Below are positions 45,067 through 59,700 of a DNA stretch of 64,000 nucleotides, in pieces (positions within the stretch are counted from its first letter, which is position 1; every line of letters begins with the position of its first letter). The position numbers were made by a program, and so were the translations under genes. The DNA comes from Phoronis australis (Eukaryota; Phoronida; Phoronidae): contig NMRA01000061.1 in the NCBI GenBank assembly GCA_002633005.1, positions 1,037,264-1,101,263 on the forward strand. The letters run 5' to 3'. Below the pieces are notes generated by a model. The model made no database searches. It was not told the origin of the DNA and worked only from the letters and a program-made list of their open reading frames with translations.

Positions 45067-46446
45067 ACTAGGTATAAGCTCCCACCTTGAGCAAAACTTT
45101 TCACCGTCCTAAACTGGAGTTGGCTCCTTTATCATATTCACTGAACGTAAGTAGCTATAATATTTACTAATATCCTGACTAACTCAAAAGAGGCAGATTC
45201 CTTGTGTATCAAACATACAATTCACTTACAGTACAACCTAACGCTAACGTTCTCCAAATACAATAACGCGACCTAATTTCGCCATACTAGTCACCAAATT
45301 CTATCTGCTATTCGCACGTGATAACAGACCCTCGTTTAAAATACGGACAACACCTTCCTACTAACCTACAACACAAACCGGCAACTTTGAGTCGCCAGCA
45401 CTTTAAAATATATCTAAAAACAGGATACAAAATAAAGACTTCATAAATAACTTTTGTTTCATGAACAAGACTGGTGCAGACATTCGTCAGCGGAAGACTA
45501 GCATTCCAGGAAGTCTCGGTGAAGACTGAAGTCCCAAGCAACAGTACTTGAAACAACTTCTTGAACACCTCAGCTTGTACAGCAATTCAGTTTTAATGCT
45601 TAATAGCCTGCACGGACATTATGCTGCCAAGGGGACCGTGTCCAAAATCTCAACATCTGCAACAACGTGCAACAACTCCCGCTCGACTATAAATAATAAT
45701 AATAATAATGATGATGATGATCCACTCATTAGGGAAGCCATAACGCTTTTTTGATCACGGCTGAGCAGAGGGTCTGCCTTTGCCTAGTTGTAGTATAATA
45801 TTATAGAATAAAATAAATTTCCACTTTGATATGAGCTATAAAATATTTTGTTGGATAAAATATAAAATTAAAACCAAAAATCTCACAAACACAGATACAA
45901 ACCCAAACTCAACAAACATTAAATTATCATATTATCAATTTATAATTAATAGTATTATTAGTTACTAGTTTGACAAGAATTGCATTGGAAACAATGGGGC
46001 AAATCAAGCCATATTTTGTACAAACGATTCAATCAGTTGCAAATAAGTCACAAAATTAAATTATTCTTATCATATTCAGAACTCTTATTTCTTACCAAAT
46101 ATAGTGAAAGAATAAAATATTTTATCTTAAGCATTATGTAAATTGAGTAGTAACACATACTGCAGCCCAATGTGACCCAAGCAGAGGGGACTGTATCGAA
46201 ACCTCACAACTAGACACAGGCAGTAGAGAGGGGTTAAATCAAAGCCTCGCAAGCGGACGGAGGCAATCTATAGGGACAAACTCACAACTTTACGGAGACA
46301 GATGCGGTGATTTTCCTCCAGTCTAAAATCCGCTCACAAGAAGTGCCTCTACTAAGGGTCACAGGAGGTCGCCTGCATATCATAGGTAGATTATAATCTC
46401 ATAGAATAATAGAAGCAACCCTGTGGGGAGTCACCGACTTGCTTCC

Positions 46447-47738
46447 CTAGGTGAAGATGCGGATGGCTTGTGAGCACTGCTGGCTACAGACAGGACAACG
46501 GCGGTCTGCGTCTTCCGTCTTCTGACAGATGAGATTAGCGCACTCCATACAGAACAGGTTGTGGCCACACGGCACCAGGGCGGCGTTGATGTGGTTATCA
46601 GAGCAGACGAGGCAGCCACGACGCCTGGCGCCCTCCGCAGTGGGACTTGCCGATGAGCTGCTTGACAGGCTGCTGCTGGCAGTAGATGCCACGGTGGTGG
46701 TGAACGCGCCCGACTGGAACGGGGTGAATGCTGAGAAACCAGCGACGGTGTTCAATGGGTCGCTCTGGATTCGGCGTACGGCCTGGTGATCGCTGAGTGT
46801 ACAGGTGGCGTCGATGCCGGAGAGCGTGGGGGAAAGGCGAGGCGTGTGGGTGCCGTTCAGACTCCCGCGTCGCTGAGCAGCACCAGCAGTGGTGCATGCT
46901 GGGTAGAGCGGCACTGCCTCACCGAACTCAGGCCAAATAGATGCAACAGACTGAGTAGGGTCAAAGCTAGGTGAACCGCCGATGCCTTCATCGTCGTAGA
47001 TACCGAGGGCCGTCAGCCCATTGGTGAGACCAGTGTAGTCAGGGGTGGACGAGATAGGAGGCGGCGGGTAGCTGAACACCTTGGCGTCGTTAGCATGGAA
47101 GAAGCTGCCAGGCATATGAGGACCATCACTGTAGGTGGTGAAAGCAGACCGCGGAGACTTAAACGCGGCAAGATCAGAGATCTCATGGAAGCCCGAATCG
47201 ACGCCATTGTTGTGAAAGTCGTCATCAGCGCAGTCGCCATTGTGGACACTGTTGCCGTCGACACTACCCGCGCTGCCGGTGCGCGTGGCAATGTGACTCT
47301 CAATCTCTGCTCTAGCGCTTTCCACGTTCTCCCCCAGCCCGGTAACCTCGAACACCGGTTCCTTATCCCGGCTCGGAGTAACGATGTAAGTGTGCGTGTT
47401 CTGTTGGATTCTCTTGATGGTAGCGCCCTTGGGTCCCACCACCAGCCCCACCACGCGGTAGGGCACACGCACCTGGATAGTCACCTGACCAGGCGCGTTG
47501 GGGCTCGGCGGCAGGCTGCCATTGACCCCGGCCACGCCCCCGACGCCAGCAAGGTTGGCCATGTTGTTGCGTCGAGTTGCCCGTATCTGACTGAAGTGCT
47601 CCGCCGCCGACAGGATCTCCCTCTTGGCAGACTGGACGTCCTCTCGTCGTCCTGTCACAACAAACACTGGCTCCTCCCCACGCACTGGCGTCTTGATGTA
47701 CGTGTTGGTTTTGGCACGTAAAGCTTTAATTTTACAAC
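46447..47738 (-). CDS. MEX3: MEX3 coding exon 2 (terminal)
   Basis: Starts [20 protein letters not shown] after TTTCCCGCAG and ends at TAG. Rest of KH1, KH2, linker and RING. Markedly more GC-rich than the surrounding DNA, which also produces long open frames on the other strand that are not genes. Confidence 0.97.
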
Positions 47739-50700
47739 CTGCGGGAAACAATGATACAATTAAGCATTTGGTTCATTTTGAACAAAAGTCAAGCCAATAC
47801 ATATAACCGAACAGTACAGCTTCCTAATGCACAAGTTAGTGCTGTTTCCTTCAATTTGTTATTAAAGAGGATGTAAACCAATTTTCTGTCGAGGGAAGTT
47901 AACTTTTTCACTGACACTGCTTCCCGAGATAAAACTGATTTCAACTCGTTCATAATTCAGGTGAGAAGAGGTTTCTGAGATTGGAAAAAAACACGACAAT
48001 TTGTCAGAGCTTGAGACCATGACCACTGGAGACAATGACCTGCAGTGACAAGTCACCAACTTGCAGAGCTTGGACTCCAGCACTAATGAACAGATAGTTT
48101 ATTTCAAACCTAGTAATCACATCTAAGCTCAATTTGAGACCAATTTTATAATGGCAAGCGGTCTAAATTAATAGCTAGTCTTCGTGACAGAAAATGCAGG
48201 TATACAGCTGCTTTAAAGCAAATTTTCAAACAATTCAGTAAAAAGATCTATAACCATTATACACTGGCAGATGTATGGTGCCACCCGCCACAATTTTCAA
48301 ATGAAAAATATCTACGCATTACACACAGGATCTGAATGTAATCGGTCAGCTCCAGGATATAACGATCCGAAGTTAACGATATTTGTTCTTTTTCTAAGGT
48401 CCTAAACAACCTTAACCAATCTACCGCACAGGTCAGGAATTTTTGTCCACCGGTCAGAAAAATAACCGGCTGGTCAGGTAATTTTCAGCAGACCCCACAC
48501 ACAGTTGGCTGCAGAGCCGACTTCAATACTGGCTCTTGAACATTCCCTCCAACACTTATTGTCATGCCATATCCAACGTGCTTTGATTTTCATCAATTTG
48601 CCTTTAATAATGAAATGTTGTCTTGTTGCGTGCAAACGAATTTTAATACTCGCCTTATCACGTGGTGATGATTTGCATTTTGTCCCGATTTCTGACCCAA
48701 GTGACGACTAAAGTGGCGGCCGACCTAACAATGTTGCTTGTCTGATCGGAATCGGCTACACAACCGATCCGTGGCCAGTCACCCACTAGTTGCCAACCAG
48801 TCGGACAGAAATTCGTGACCTGTGTTGTACCAATCACATGCGAGTTTGTCTTTGAAAATAATGCCTTAACAATGGTCAGTATGAATTTGTGTAAGTTCTC
48901 AACTGGATCATTGACAAGCCGCACAGATGTGTTGAGACTACTTTATGACAAAATTGAACTCTGCAAGAAAAATAAACTTGGCAAAAATTTCATGCTCTCT
49001 GCACAGTTAGTAGGAGAGCATACGCTGACCACGAATATGAGCAACTGAAGAATACCAAATTGACCTGATGCCAACCTATGATTACAATAATCTGGAGTGT
49101 CATCAGACATTTTCTCTTCAAAGCCAAACAAGACTAGCCACATGACATTTTTCAGTTCTTCTGACTATCAAAAGGCTTACGATGAAGTGGACACAGGAGA
49201 CCTAGGGATGCCAAAATTGATTAGGATTTCAGTAACAGTTGCAGGAAATAACACATGCAGCGCACAACTCCAATCTATAAGGCTACAGCTTCGACTGGAT
49301 TGTACGTATCACGGACAATATCAAATGCAGTTGCAAACAACCAAACCAACATGTCAATGCGACATATCACCGTCTAGCAGGAAGTGGAAGCCACAAAAGG
49401 GAAGAATTTCCCATAAACCACTTCACCCGACTGACCACGCTCACCAGTTCAACACATTCATTTGTCGTTGACAATTTATCAATCAATTGCATTAACAAAA
49501 CATTAACATAATTCGCTTAATTCGGAATCATTGCTAGAAAATTGTCCCTATTAATCCATTTCTCGACCAGAGTGGAGTCTTCAGTAGACAGTGAGGCTGA
49601 GCTAATCATTAGAATCTTGGTCTAGCTGTCCGTCTGTCTGTTACAGTGCAATTGATGGGAGCATTAGCTCTGTGCAAAGTACATGGCAGCACTGTGAATT
49701 GGGTCACGGAAACTGGACTAGAAAATGTTATCGCCACAAAAGCGTGCAAACTTTCAATAACTTTAGGAGGATTCGATATTCACTAAAGGGAGACTAATGA
49801 ACAATGGGGCCCTATTTTTTGTTCAAATGGGATTTGCAAGACAGAAGTTGTGCAGCAACTTGGGGAAGGTGTCTGGGACACCAAATATACAGGTACAACC
49901 ATTGCTCTACTAGTGCCAAATCGACATGTAACTCATCCGTAAAAATCGAGCCAAAATCAGGTGCTCTCGTTGAAAATACACGGCGACATCTCGTGAGATC
50001 TTGCTTTTCTAGCGAGGTATCAGTATTAATAAATTCTACCTGATGCAAACAATAGCATGTGTACTTTACACCATGAAATCGATCGATATGCGTGGACCCC
50101 TCACAATATTTAGCAACATTACTCTTGATCTGGTTATTCCAGTCAAATAATTAATAGACGTGTGAACTTTTGATTGGAACCGTGTGACTGTCTGTGCTAG
50201 CTGAGACAGTCAAATGGAAACAATCTGCATATGACCTGGGGTCAAGGGGATGCAGGCGGATGTTAAAAGAGGATTGTCTATGGTGAGTTTTTGAGTGACG
50301 GTAATCAACTATAATTTAGTGCTGCAAGTCCTTGTGAAGGCCACGTGAATAGAACAAAGGGCGAGTCCTGTATACGGTAAAAATTCCTTGGTTTGGGAAA
50401 CAATATTGCGGACAGGTGAAATTTTACGTTAGCAAATTTTCTCAACAAAAATAACTTTTCATGAAAGTTTATTTTGCTTTTAGCGTGGTTTGTATAGTGC
50501 AGCTATATTGAAACATATATATTCGGTAAAATTTTGAGCATTTGTAAGAATGTGGTAAGATACTGAAAAATATGGTAAGGTACTGAGAAATATCGCCATT
50601 TTAGCTATTATTGTTGTCTCAAATTGAAGAATTTTTACCGCAATCCGGGTATGTATCGTAACAGCTTCCAAACAAAACCTTCCAAATTTCTTTGAAAAGC

Positions 50701-53700
50701 CAGCATCCACAGGTACTACTGGTTGGAGACAAGTGCCACCCTACACTGGTGAGCCCACGCTGAACCAGTATAGAGTGAGGCAAAGTACATCTATTAGGTA
50801 TGGCACATTGGTCAATAAACATGCTTGTAAATAACAGCCTTTAATAAAGACCTGTTTACAATACAAATTTCCAAGAAACAAGATTAGTCCTAAACCAGTT
50901 ACAAACCAACGTTCCGACAGAGACCAACGTTTGATTTGGAATTGGACCACTTACCAAGTAAAAAAATTGATCTTGACATGTCTCCAATTAGAGAGGTGTC
51001 TTCTTGGCTTGGAAAAAATGACAGTTCATCACTGGCATATAAAATAATCAGTAAAGAAAAGCAAAATTGTACAGCCTAGTCTCAAGTATGGTAAACTTTC
51101 TTCGAATTCGAACAAAAGTAATGGCCAAAATTTGTCATTTTTTTCGTTTTTCAACTGCTCCCTGTATTAGCAAAAATGTTCAAAATTTCATTGCGTGTTC
51201 GCCAATGACAACCATTAATTTTTCAAATAATTAAGTAAAATTATCTTCTAGCTTACTGTTTTGAAAATTTTAATAAAATAAAATTTCAGTTTTGTCATAT
51301 TGTGTTGTACTTTGAAGACACTTCACCCTAATAACGAACTATCAGTCCCTTGCAAGCTCAGAAATCACCTCTAATTTCCCAAAGGACCAATTTGAGACCA
51401 ATTCCAGAACGGTAAGTGGTTTAAATCAAAAGTTAGTTGTTGCAATAGAGGGCAGGTTCATGTCCGCTTAAGTTAATTTCCCTGCTAGAAAAGCAATAAT
51501 TAACAAAAAATATCATGATTGTAGAAATCTGATAACTAAATAAATGCACGTTTTCAGATCGATTCCAAAAGCAGCTGTACTGCATTGCTCGGCGTAAAAT
51601 GTTGAATAATCTGCGAGACTCATGATTTCCACACCAGCACCATCTGTTAATGCGCAAATAGCCAGGATGACATAAGAAATTATCACTATTCAATGCAAAT
51701 TTGCAGAGTTAGGTCAACCTTAAGCACTGTGACTCATTGGTCTGACTCAAACGCAGAGTTTCTGTTTTCAAGGGAGCAAGACTGAACAGTCAGGATTCTC
51801 ACATTGATTTGTGAGCAATAGAAACTTGAGTCATTCACTAACCGAAGGATACTAAGTACTTCATAATGCAAATATCTCATTTGCAGCAGTAAATGTGTAT
51901 CTTAGTTTCAAAAGTGTACAAGGCATAAGTGGAGATACATGGGGAATTAAAGTCCGGTAAAAATAAACATGTTTACCGTACCCTTCCGCGCCTAAAACAC
52001 ACGCAGCGTCAATTTTTGTTGTTTTTGTTGTTTGATTTCTTATCTAAAAAATTTGTCTTTGTGAGCGTCAGTAAAAACTAATTGCAGAACACGAAGTGGA
52101 GAATGCAGTTGCACTCGCATTGAGCAGGGATATTCATTTATAACCGGATCGTGCTGTGACAGGGGGCGCACTCTCAAGGCCTACATATGGGAACAGCGAA
52201 TCATATCGTCTGCACTGCCACGTGTCTACGGCTCATTGACAGACACAAGCAAAGAACATGACACCTCCTTACATCAAATGACGCTTCAAGAATGCATTTG
52301 CTTACAATGTGGCTAATGTTCAAGTACATGATATGATATGATATTAAGACTATAACAATGTTTCAGAGGACACTGGCCCGTGTGGCCATGAGCGTTTATA
52401 ACATCATCTCTGACGCACCAATTTGCGAACGAGCCCTGGACGATACACATGTTTTTTTACTCAGCCCAATAGCTAGAGTTTTTGCTTCTGTGCAACAAAT
52501 TTTGCCTAATTATCGTTTCATTAGTGTTGTATAATTTGAGTCTATGCAGAAATATCTACATCTTCCATGCAGATTTCTCATTCCTTGCGCTGAAAAATTA
52601 AGGCCGTGATTTGAGAAACAATGTTAAAAGTGAACCAATCAAATCTGACAATTTTCAACACACCTATTGACCTAGATTTAAAATGTAAGAGGGCAGTCGT
52701 CGTTATCATTTTTGGAACGGCAAATTCTTGTGAAGGTCATGTGAATAGAACACAGGGTGATTATTTTGTAATCCAGGAATGTTTCGTAATAACTCTGAAG
52801 ATGGAACAGTCCGAATTTTCATAAAAGCCCATGCTTGACAAAACTGAATGCATAGTTTGGGACAGGGTGCAACAGTTGCACAATGCAATATTAGGCAAAA
52901 AACACAGTTGGTTCTGGGGTCAGTTTCATGAATAGGGACTAAGACCTTAGTGAAAAATCTGGTCTTACTTTCCAAAACTATTTATGAAAAATAATTAAAT
53001 CTCACTTTAGGAAAAGTACAAACTTCTTTAGCGCGTACACATAACTACTAGTTCCTGGGTAATTTCCAAAAATTTATTTCTAAAGTGTGACACACTCAGG
53101 GCAATACTTTTTCTCGGAAATAGTAAAGAGAAGTTTTGCCTAAGAGTGCAAGAAATTCAGAACAATCCTCGCAGCTTGCCACCTAAGACAAGACAATCAG
53201 CAACAAGTTACTCACTAACTGTCATTCATTAGTGTCCCCACTTGAAGCAACCACATATCATGTTTGTAAATCTTATGAGACACTATCTATTTTTAGTAAT
53301 TTCCCCGAGCAAAACACCAATAAAGGTAAATTCATAGCAACACAAGTCGCGACTTAATTTTTAATACACCTGGTATACGTTAAAATTGTGAAGACACAGA
53401 AGACTACAGTTTTCTAAATTGTATGTTTTTATTTTACGCAACTTAACTTTTCTGCAAAACTTAAGTTCCATTTTCGTAGCCCAGTTCATGCAAAAAAGAA
53501 CATTTTAAAAACAATTCTAACTGCTTGCTGAACAACAGAGCATGCAAGCTGAAAGCTTTGTTTGAATTTGACCTGTTATTTTCAAGATATTATGATGAGT
53601 CAAATTTGGATACTTTACGCAAACTGGAACTGTTTTAATTTGAAAAACAATCTCTGAAAATAGATGTGAAGAACACATTTAGGTATGGTGTCTACAACTA

Positions 53701-56700
53701 CACTGTAATTATAGTCACAGTGGGCCCAGACCAGATGGGAAGCAAAATCATTGACTGTTTATCAACAGTTACATAACAGACAGACAAACATAGAGAGACA
53801 GACACACATACAGACAGTGAGAGAGACAGACCCATGCAAGACCATGAGAGAAAGACAAACGGAAAGTGATACCAGTTTGGAAGCCATACGTAATGTTTTT
53901 TACCCACAAAGAATCGCAACTAACCAACACTTTTCTTCATAAATAAAAGTTTTTTTTTCAGTTCTGAAAAGCCATAAGGTTTACTCATCTGGATGCAAAT
54001 AAACTCCAACTGCTGAAACCCAATACTCGAGGAAACCACCATCTTGGGCATAGTTGTTGACATTTCTCGCCTTACTTCCAGTAATAGTTTTTAACCCATG
54101 AGGGTAAGGAGGTCTGACCTATTGTCAACACCACTAAATGTTTCCAATTGAGTGTTGAAGAGAAACTGACAAATGACTAACAATCAGCTAGCATACAGTG
54201 CAAACACATCAATCTGGTGTTTTGAAGTCCCAATATGGAGAGGTAATGAATTGATGCCACGATACCATGATGATGGAATTGCGCACTACAAGGCCCATTC
54301 ATGCAAGGGCTTTTTGCGAAAAATTCAGCGCAATATTTCACAGAATCAGAAATGCAGGAAAAAAGTAATCGCGCCCAAGCAAAGTGCTGCAATCTACATT
54401 TCATCAAATTTTGCGGGATCTGTTGCAGAAAGTACTTCAGATGCTGTGACAGTTATTTTGATAAGTCTGATAATTTATTACTCGCCACGAACCAGTAAAC
54501 TGACGAGACGCACACAGTCCTGTGCATTTCACAAGCATTCCAGCTAAATTTCTGGCTCTGCCATTGATTTCTTTTGATTTTGTAAAAGACGTGGTCTGAC
54601 AAGACGCACTTCCAAACCTGGACAACAGGCAGGCACATCATTCGTGAGCACATTAACATAACTGATGATCGCTGACGACACTAAGATCTGAGACGAACAC
54701 GTTCCATCTCATGACCATTGCTCTCTTCTAACGCCCAACTTCAACTGACCAATCACAAAACGGAAGCACCATATGCAAATTACGATACACTGATCCTTAG
54801 GCTAGGTGATAAAGGTTGGATCTTGTGCTCAAAACTGTTTCTTATTTGCCAGATTTTTTCTGCATCAATGTTTACTAACCTAGTGCTTCAAAATGACCCT
54901 AACCAGGTGATTTTGTAATGGGAAATGAATGTTAAAAATCCATAATTTAGAACCAGCGCGTAGGAATTTTAAGCCCTAAATCCATGTAGAATTCGTGTAA
55001 ATCCACAGCGATAGGCAGCTCTGCCGTTAGTGCCAAAAACACGAGGACTGAAAGAAAATTAAAACGCATTCTCTTAGTATCAAGATGTAAAACACTCGCT
55101 GATTAACAGTATAAAAAATGAATATTGGAAACAGAAGAAATACGAAAGTAGGTCAACTCAGTGTAGAGGGCATCCAAGTAGATGCCTCAACATGCCACTG
55201 CATTATGCAGTTGAGAGACTGCAGGTCCAGTCTTCTCAGCAGAACAGAAGAGATACTCATACCCAGTCTTGACCCCTGGTTTAAGTGTGAGAATTTCCTG
55301 AACATATGTATTTAACGAAATCCAACATGCACACAAGCACACCCAGGGTAATAGGTGTTGTGAGACAACAACCATGGAGAAATCATAGCTCTGCAGAATT
55401 GTGCATAAACATCTTGAGGAAAATCCAGTGCTGTTATTGACTGGTGTGAGAATTCCCTGGTGCAGAAAGATAACAAAGAATTTAAACCATGGTCACACAT
55501 TTAGCTGACCTCTTTGAGAAGGGCTAAGGCTATATTAAGTGTACAGTTCTCATCATCAACAAGCTATCATTCCTTGCTACAAATGAATAGCTTGAATACA
55601 TCAGGCTGGATGAATAATACTTGAACAAAATTGACTTTCAGAAGGCGGACATCCAAAAGCTAACGAGTGATAAAAACAGAGCCAAAAAAAAAAAACAGAC
55701 TGGAAAATGCAATTCTCCAGAGAATAAGTGCTTTTAAGGGAGTTTGTGTCACAGGATTGTTTTCAGATTTGAACACTATAAGGATTATACTGTAGAGCAC
55801 CAATTCAATCGAAATAATAAAATTCACCAAAACTGAATCTGGTCGTTTTAAACCGGCAAGATCTCGCCGCAAAATGAATGGCTAAACTGTTTTAGCTAAC
55901 ATCGGCTGTGACATTGATCAAATCTGAACTCCTGTATTTAATGGCAGATTACCATAAATTCCACATTGCTTGCATAAATTAGACAACAAGTAATTAACAT
56001 GTTTGCCATATTCCTAATCAACTGTGGTGTTCTCCTGAGCTGAACTCTCCTCTTGGGGTAAACAGTTGACACAAGCCACAACCTCAACCCATTAGATTTG
56101 ACTGGGGTCAAAGTTAACCAGATGACCCATTACCCCACTGTACACCTATTGACCCAAAAATCAATAACAGACATTCATTCATTCATAAGGCCCAATGTAG
56201 CCCAAGCTGTTACTGAAGTCATACCACTGAACTGATCATTACCTTCTCAGACAGAAGTGAAAACATTTTCGTAATTTCCAAACAAAACAAATCCCTTGCC
56301 ATCACATGCTAATTTTTGGAGTTGGGGTTGTCATCCTTAAAGCCCACTTATGTAACCAAAAACAACAGCACATTGCAACATCAAGCCTGAAAATTCTACT
56401 TTATTTCGACTTGTCAGCATTTTTAAAGAAATATGTGAAATCTTATTTTTTGAAGATCTCAATGTCCGTACAATATTGCGTTGACGTAATTCAATCATTA
56501 CTACAGATGAACACAGGGCTAGATTACGGTGAGTCATAGCAGTGAATCACCTGACACAAAATATCAACGACTCATCTGGAACACCAACTAATGATCAAAC
56601 ACACCAGATAACCAACACCAGAACACTCAAACCTAGCTCAAACTAAGTAATTATCCAAACATTCCTAGGCTTGGTTATATAACTGTTAAATGAACCATCT

Positions 56701-59700
56701 GGCTAATGAACATTTCTGCATCACCCAATGTACCAGGTTACAATGGTGAGCTCATCAATAGACCATATAATTTTAGATGCAAAAGAGGACGTCCACCAAA
56801 TGAATTAGAAGGTGAAACTTACGCAAGTCTGTCATCCATCGTTAACGCGACAATTAGCACTTTTTCCACTCGAGACTAGACAAATCAATAAATAAGTGAA
56901 GATAAAATTTTAACAAAGACTCGCTGAAATTTTGAATGTCCATTGCTAGTTATTGGTTTTACGTGAAGAGGGTGGACTATCACCGCATCCGTAGATCAGG
57001 TAATAAAAAAGACGATTTTTCACAATAAATGCACATATACAGCTGTGGGCAACTTAGTTTTAACTAAAACTTGATGCAGAAATATCGTTGAAGACAGTAA
57101 AAGTTTAATTCAAATAAGAAATTTCAAATACTGCGATTACTGTGCTGTAGTACACGCAATACAACACTACCAATCAAAATCCAACAAGGGGCTACAATAG
57201 TGTTTTTCAGCGTTGTTTATAGCAAGTGACAAACAACGCTCAAAAGTAAAAGGAAAAAAATAAGGTAAAGTCAACAACTTGATTACTGGTTAGATACAGT
57301 ACAAAGTCCCATCAGGTGATTTGTGTATAGGGTGTGGGTACAGGTATACACCACGCCTAAATGGCAGTCAGAAACCCAGGAGGTAATCTTCCTGTGGGTG
57401 ATGAGAAACATTAGGTGCCTGCCCTATGGGGTGATGAGCAGATTTGTTCAATTTTACGCTCATGTTCAAGAATAGTTTATGTTGGAACGGAGTTCCTTGA
57501 AATATGGCTTTGCTGCATGTAGTCAAAGTAGGTAATCATTTAACTGATTTAGTTTTGAAATGTCTGTCAATCGAAAGCTAGAGACTTCTTGAGAAGTCAA
57601 CCATCAAACTTAAAGACAAATTTTACTATAATTCATAAATTATTATTAATAAACGAAAAATATTACACAACTTCAAGGCAGTCCACAGACGGCATATTGC
57701 AATTATCTGCTAGGTAAACATCAAAAGTAAGACACTTTGATAAGGAATTTCCTCTTTGTTACAATTTCTACACTTCGTGCCAAAATTGTCCCAAATCATT
57801 TCCTGGCTGTCTACCCAGTGGGTACAGTTGGAACCAGTTTGCCAGAAATCTTTATCAGATGGTGCTGCTTAAGTGTGGGAGTCAGGGCTCAATATTGTGA
57901 ATTATACAATTTATCAAGAGCTCGGTGTCGCTAAGTTCTTTCTCTAATTCTTCAGTTTCCTAAAATATGTGATATTTGCAACTTCCAAAAGTAGCGTACA
58001 TTATGGCTCTGGTATAATGCGGCAGCGAAAGGTAAGCCTAGAATTATTGTGGGCCAATAAAATCTCAACTTTGGAAATGCACAATTTCTCATGTACAACA
58101 AAATCTCATCAATTTAGGAAAAAATGCATCTTCTCATTTTTTCCATAAAAAGATGCAGTCGTAGCAACAAATTAACAGCTTACCATGTTCAAGTTATGTA
58201 AAGCAGCTAATTTGTGGGCATTAACTAAAATGCTAGGTCTCGAAAACAGAAAGCGGTAACTTTGGCAATAATTTTTGTCCGAAACTGGAGAAATTTTATC
58301 ATTTACAACATGAAGCTGACAAATGGTCAGTTCGTCGAAAACTAGGGTGTCTACTAACATTGCTTGTCCAACCTTAATTTTTGTGTTCGCAACAAATATG
58401 AAACGACGACGATATGTACGAAAGCAGGTGTTCATATGTTCTGCTAAAAACACCAATTTTCAGCATGTATATGCAATTACGTCAAGTGACTAACATTAAG
58501 GGTTGGCCTCCTGTCAATCAAACCAATGAGTGTGCAAATCGCCCAATGACGGAACTTGAGAGGTTGTCTTCATTGAACATCGAATTGATCTCCAATGAAT
58601 GTGATACCAATATTTCTCGGGGATATTTTTCTACAGGGTTACAGGACATCTGGCACTTAGTAAATGAAACGGACCAACACCAGCTGACTAGACAAAGTTA
58701 AAAGCCATGACAGGGATATTGTGCAAAATGGAAGAGACCATGCAAGTTTAAAAAGTGAACCAAAATAGTAAAACCACTGAAAAGCCATGTCGCTCGAGTC
58801 GAAGGAACTAAAATATGCCGTAAAAATTTCTTATCTTCCAAAGCTGATTATCACCCATTGTTCTTAATTTTCCGTAGCATTTTTCATAATGCAACAAAAA
58901 CAACAAAAGCTAGGATGATCTGAATAGTTTGTAAGATCTGAAACCAGACTACAGTTTTACCTACCCAGAAGTAATGTCCCTAAAACATGTAAAAGCAGGA
59001 CAGACATTACAGTACCATTTACCAGCTATGACTAGATGGGGTGACATGCAGATTGCCAAGTGACCTCAAATTTTGTTTGCCGACCTGGTATCATTTCAAG
59101 TCGCCACTAAGTCATTGGAATTTTGCAATTATGAATTCATCTGTAAATCGTTTCTAAATTTGTGGTGAGCCATAAGACCTGAACAGAAAATCCGCCATGC
59201 AATTCATCCGTCTTTCCATTCAACTGGATGGTACGGCAAACATTTGACCCTTGCACTTTGGCCTAGTTACAGATTTCCGTTCGTTAATTTTTGTATATTG
59301 GCAACTACCTAGCTCATGGAACAGTGCAAATATTTTGCTTATACCATATTTTAGAAATATGCAATACTGGCAATCTCAATGTACAAATTATGACCATGAC
59401 GGATGAAGTCGATGTTGCACACTAGGGGATGTATGAAAACGATGATTCATTGGCTATTTTCAGACAATTTTATCAATTGTCAAGTCTATTTTATGACCCT
59501 GTTGATACAAACCACAGAGTCTGATATACAAGAAATTTGGTGAATGTCAAAATCACACATGTCCCAATCTTATGAATCACCAAAATTCAATTCAACCTTG
59601 AATTTTTTGATGTCCGAAATTTTAGAGACTGTCCCAAACAGGAGAATAATAACCGTGTCCTCATTCAGTTCCCTAAGCGCAAGGCATGCATCAGTCAGAC

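Larger units (their letters stand above)
39118..46446. other. Intergenic region between convergent MBD2/3 and MEX3
   Basis: No gene recognised. It must hold both 3' UTRs; MEX3 genes usually have long ones. Contains a 23-bp tandem repeat at 41947-42016, a strong CTCF-like site at 43558-43575, a family A repeat at 44759-45066 and an AAT/ATG microsatellite at about 45689-45722. Confidence 0.65.

Noticed and set aside
47013-47468. Arg-rich minus-strand ORF
   Set aside because: Out-of-frame shadow of MEX3 exon 2.
47095-47721. 208-codon plus-strand ORF
   Set aside because: Antisense shadow of the GC-rich MEX3 exon 2.
53698-53919. Minus-strand ORF rich in Ser, Val and Cys
   Set aside because: Translation of the GACA/GAGA simple repeat.
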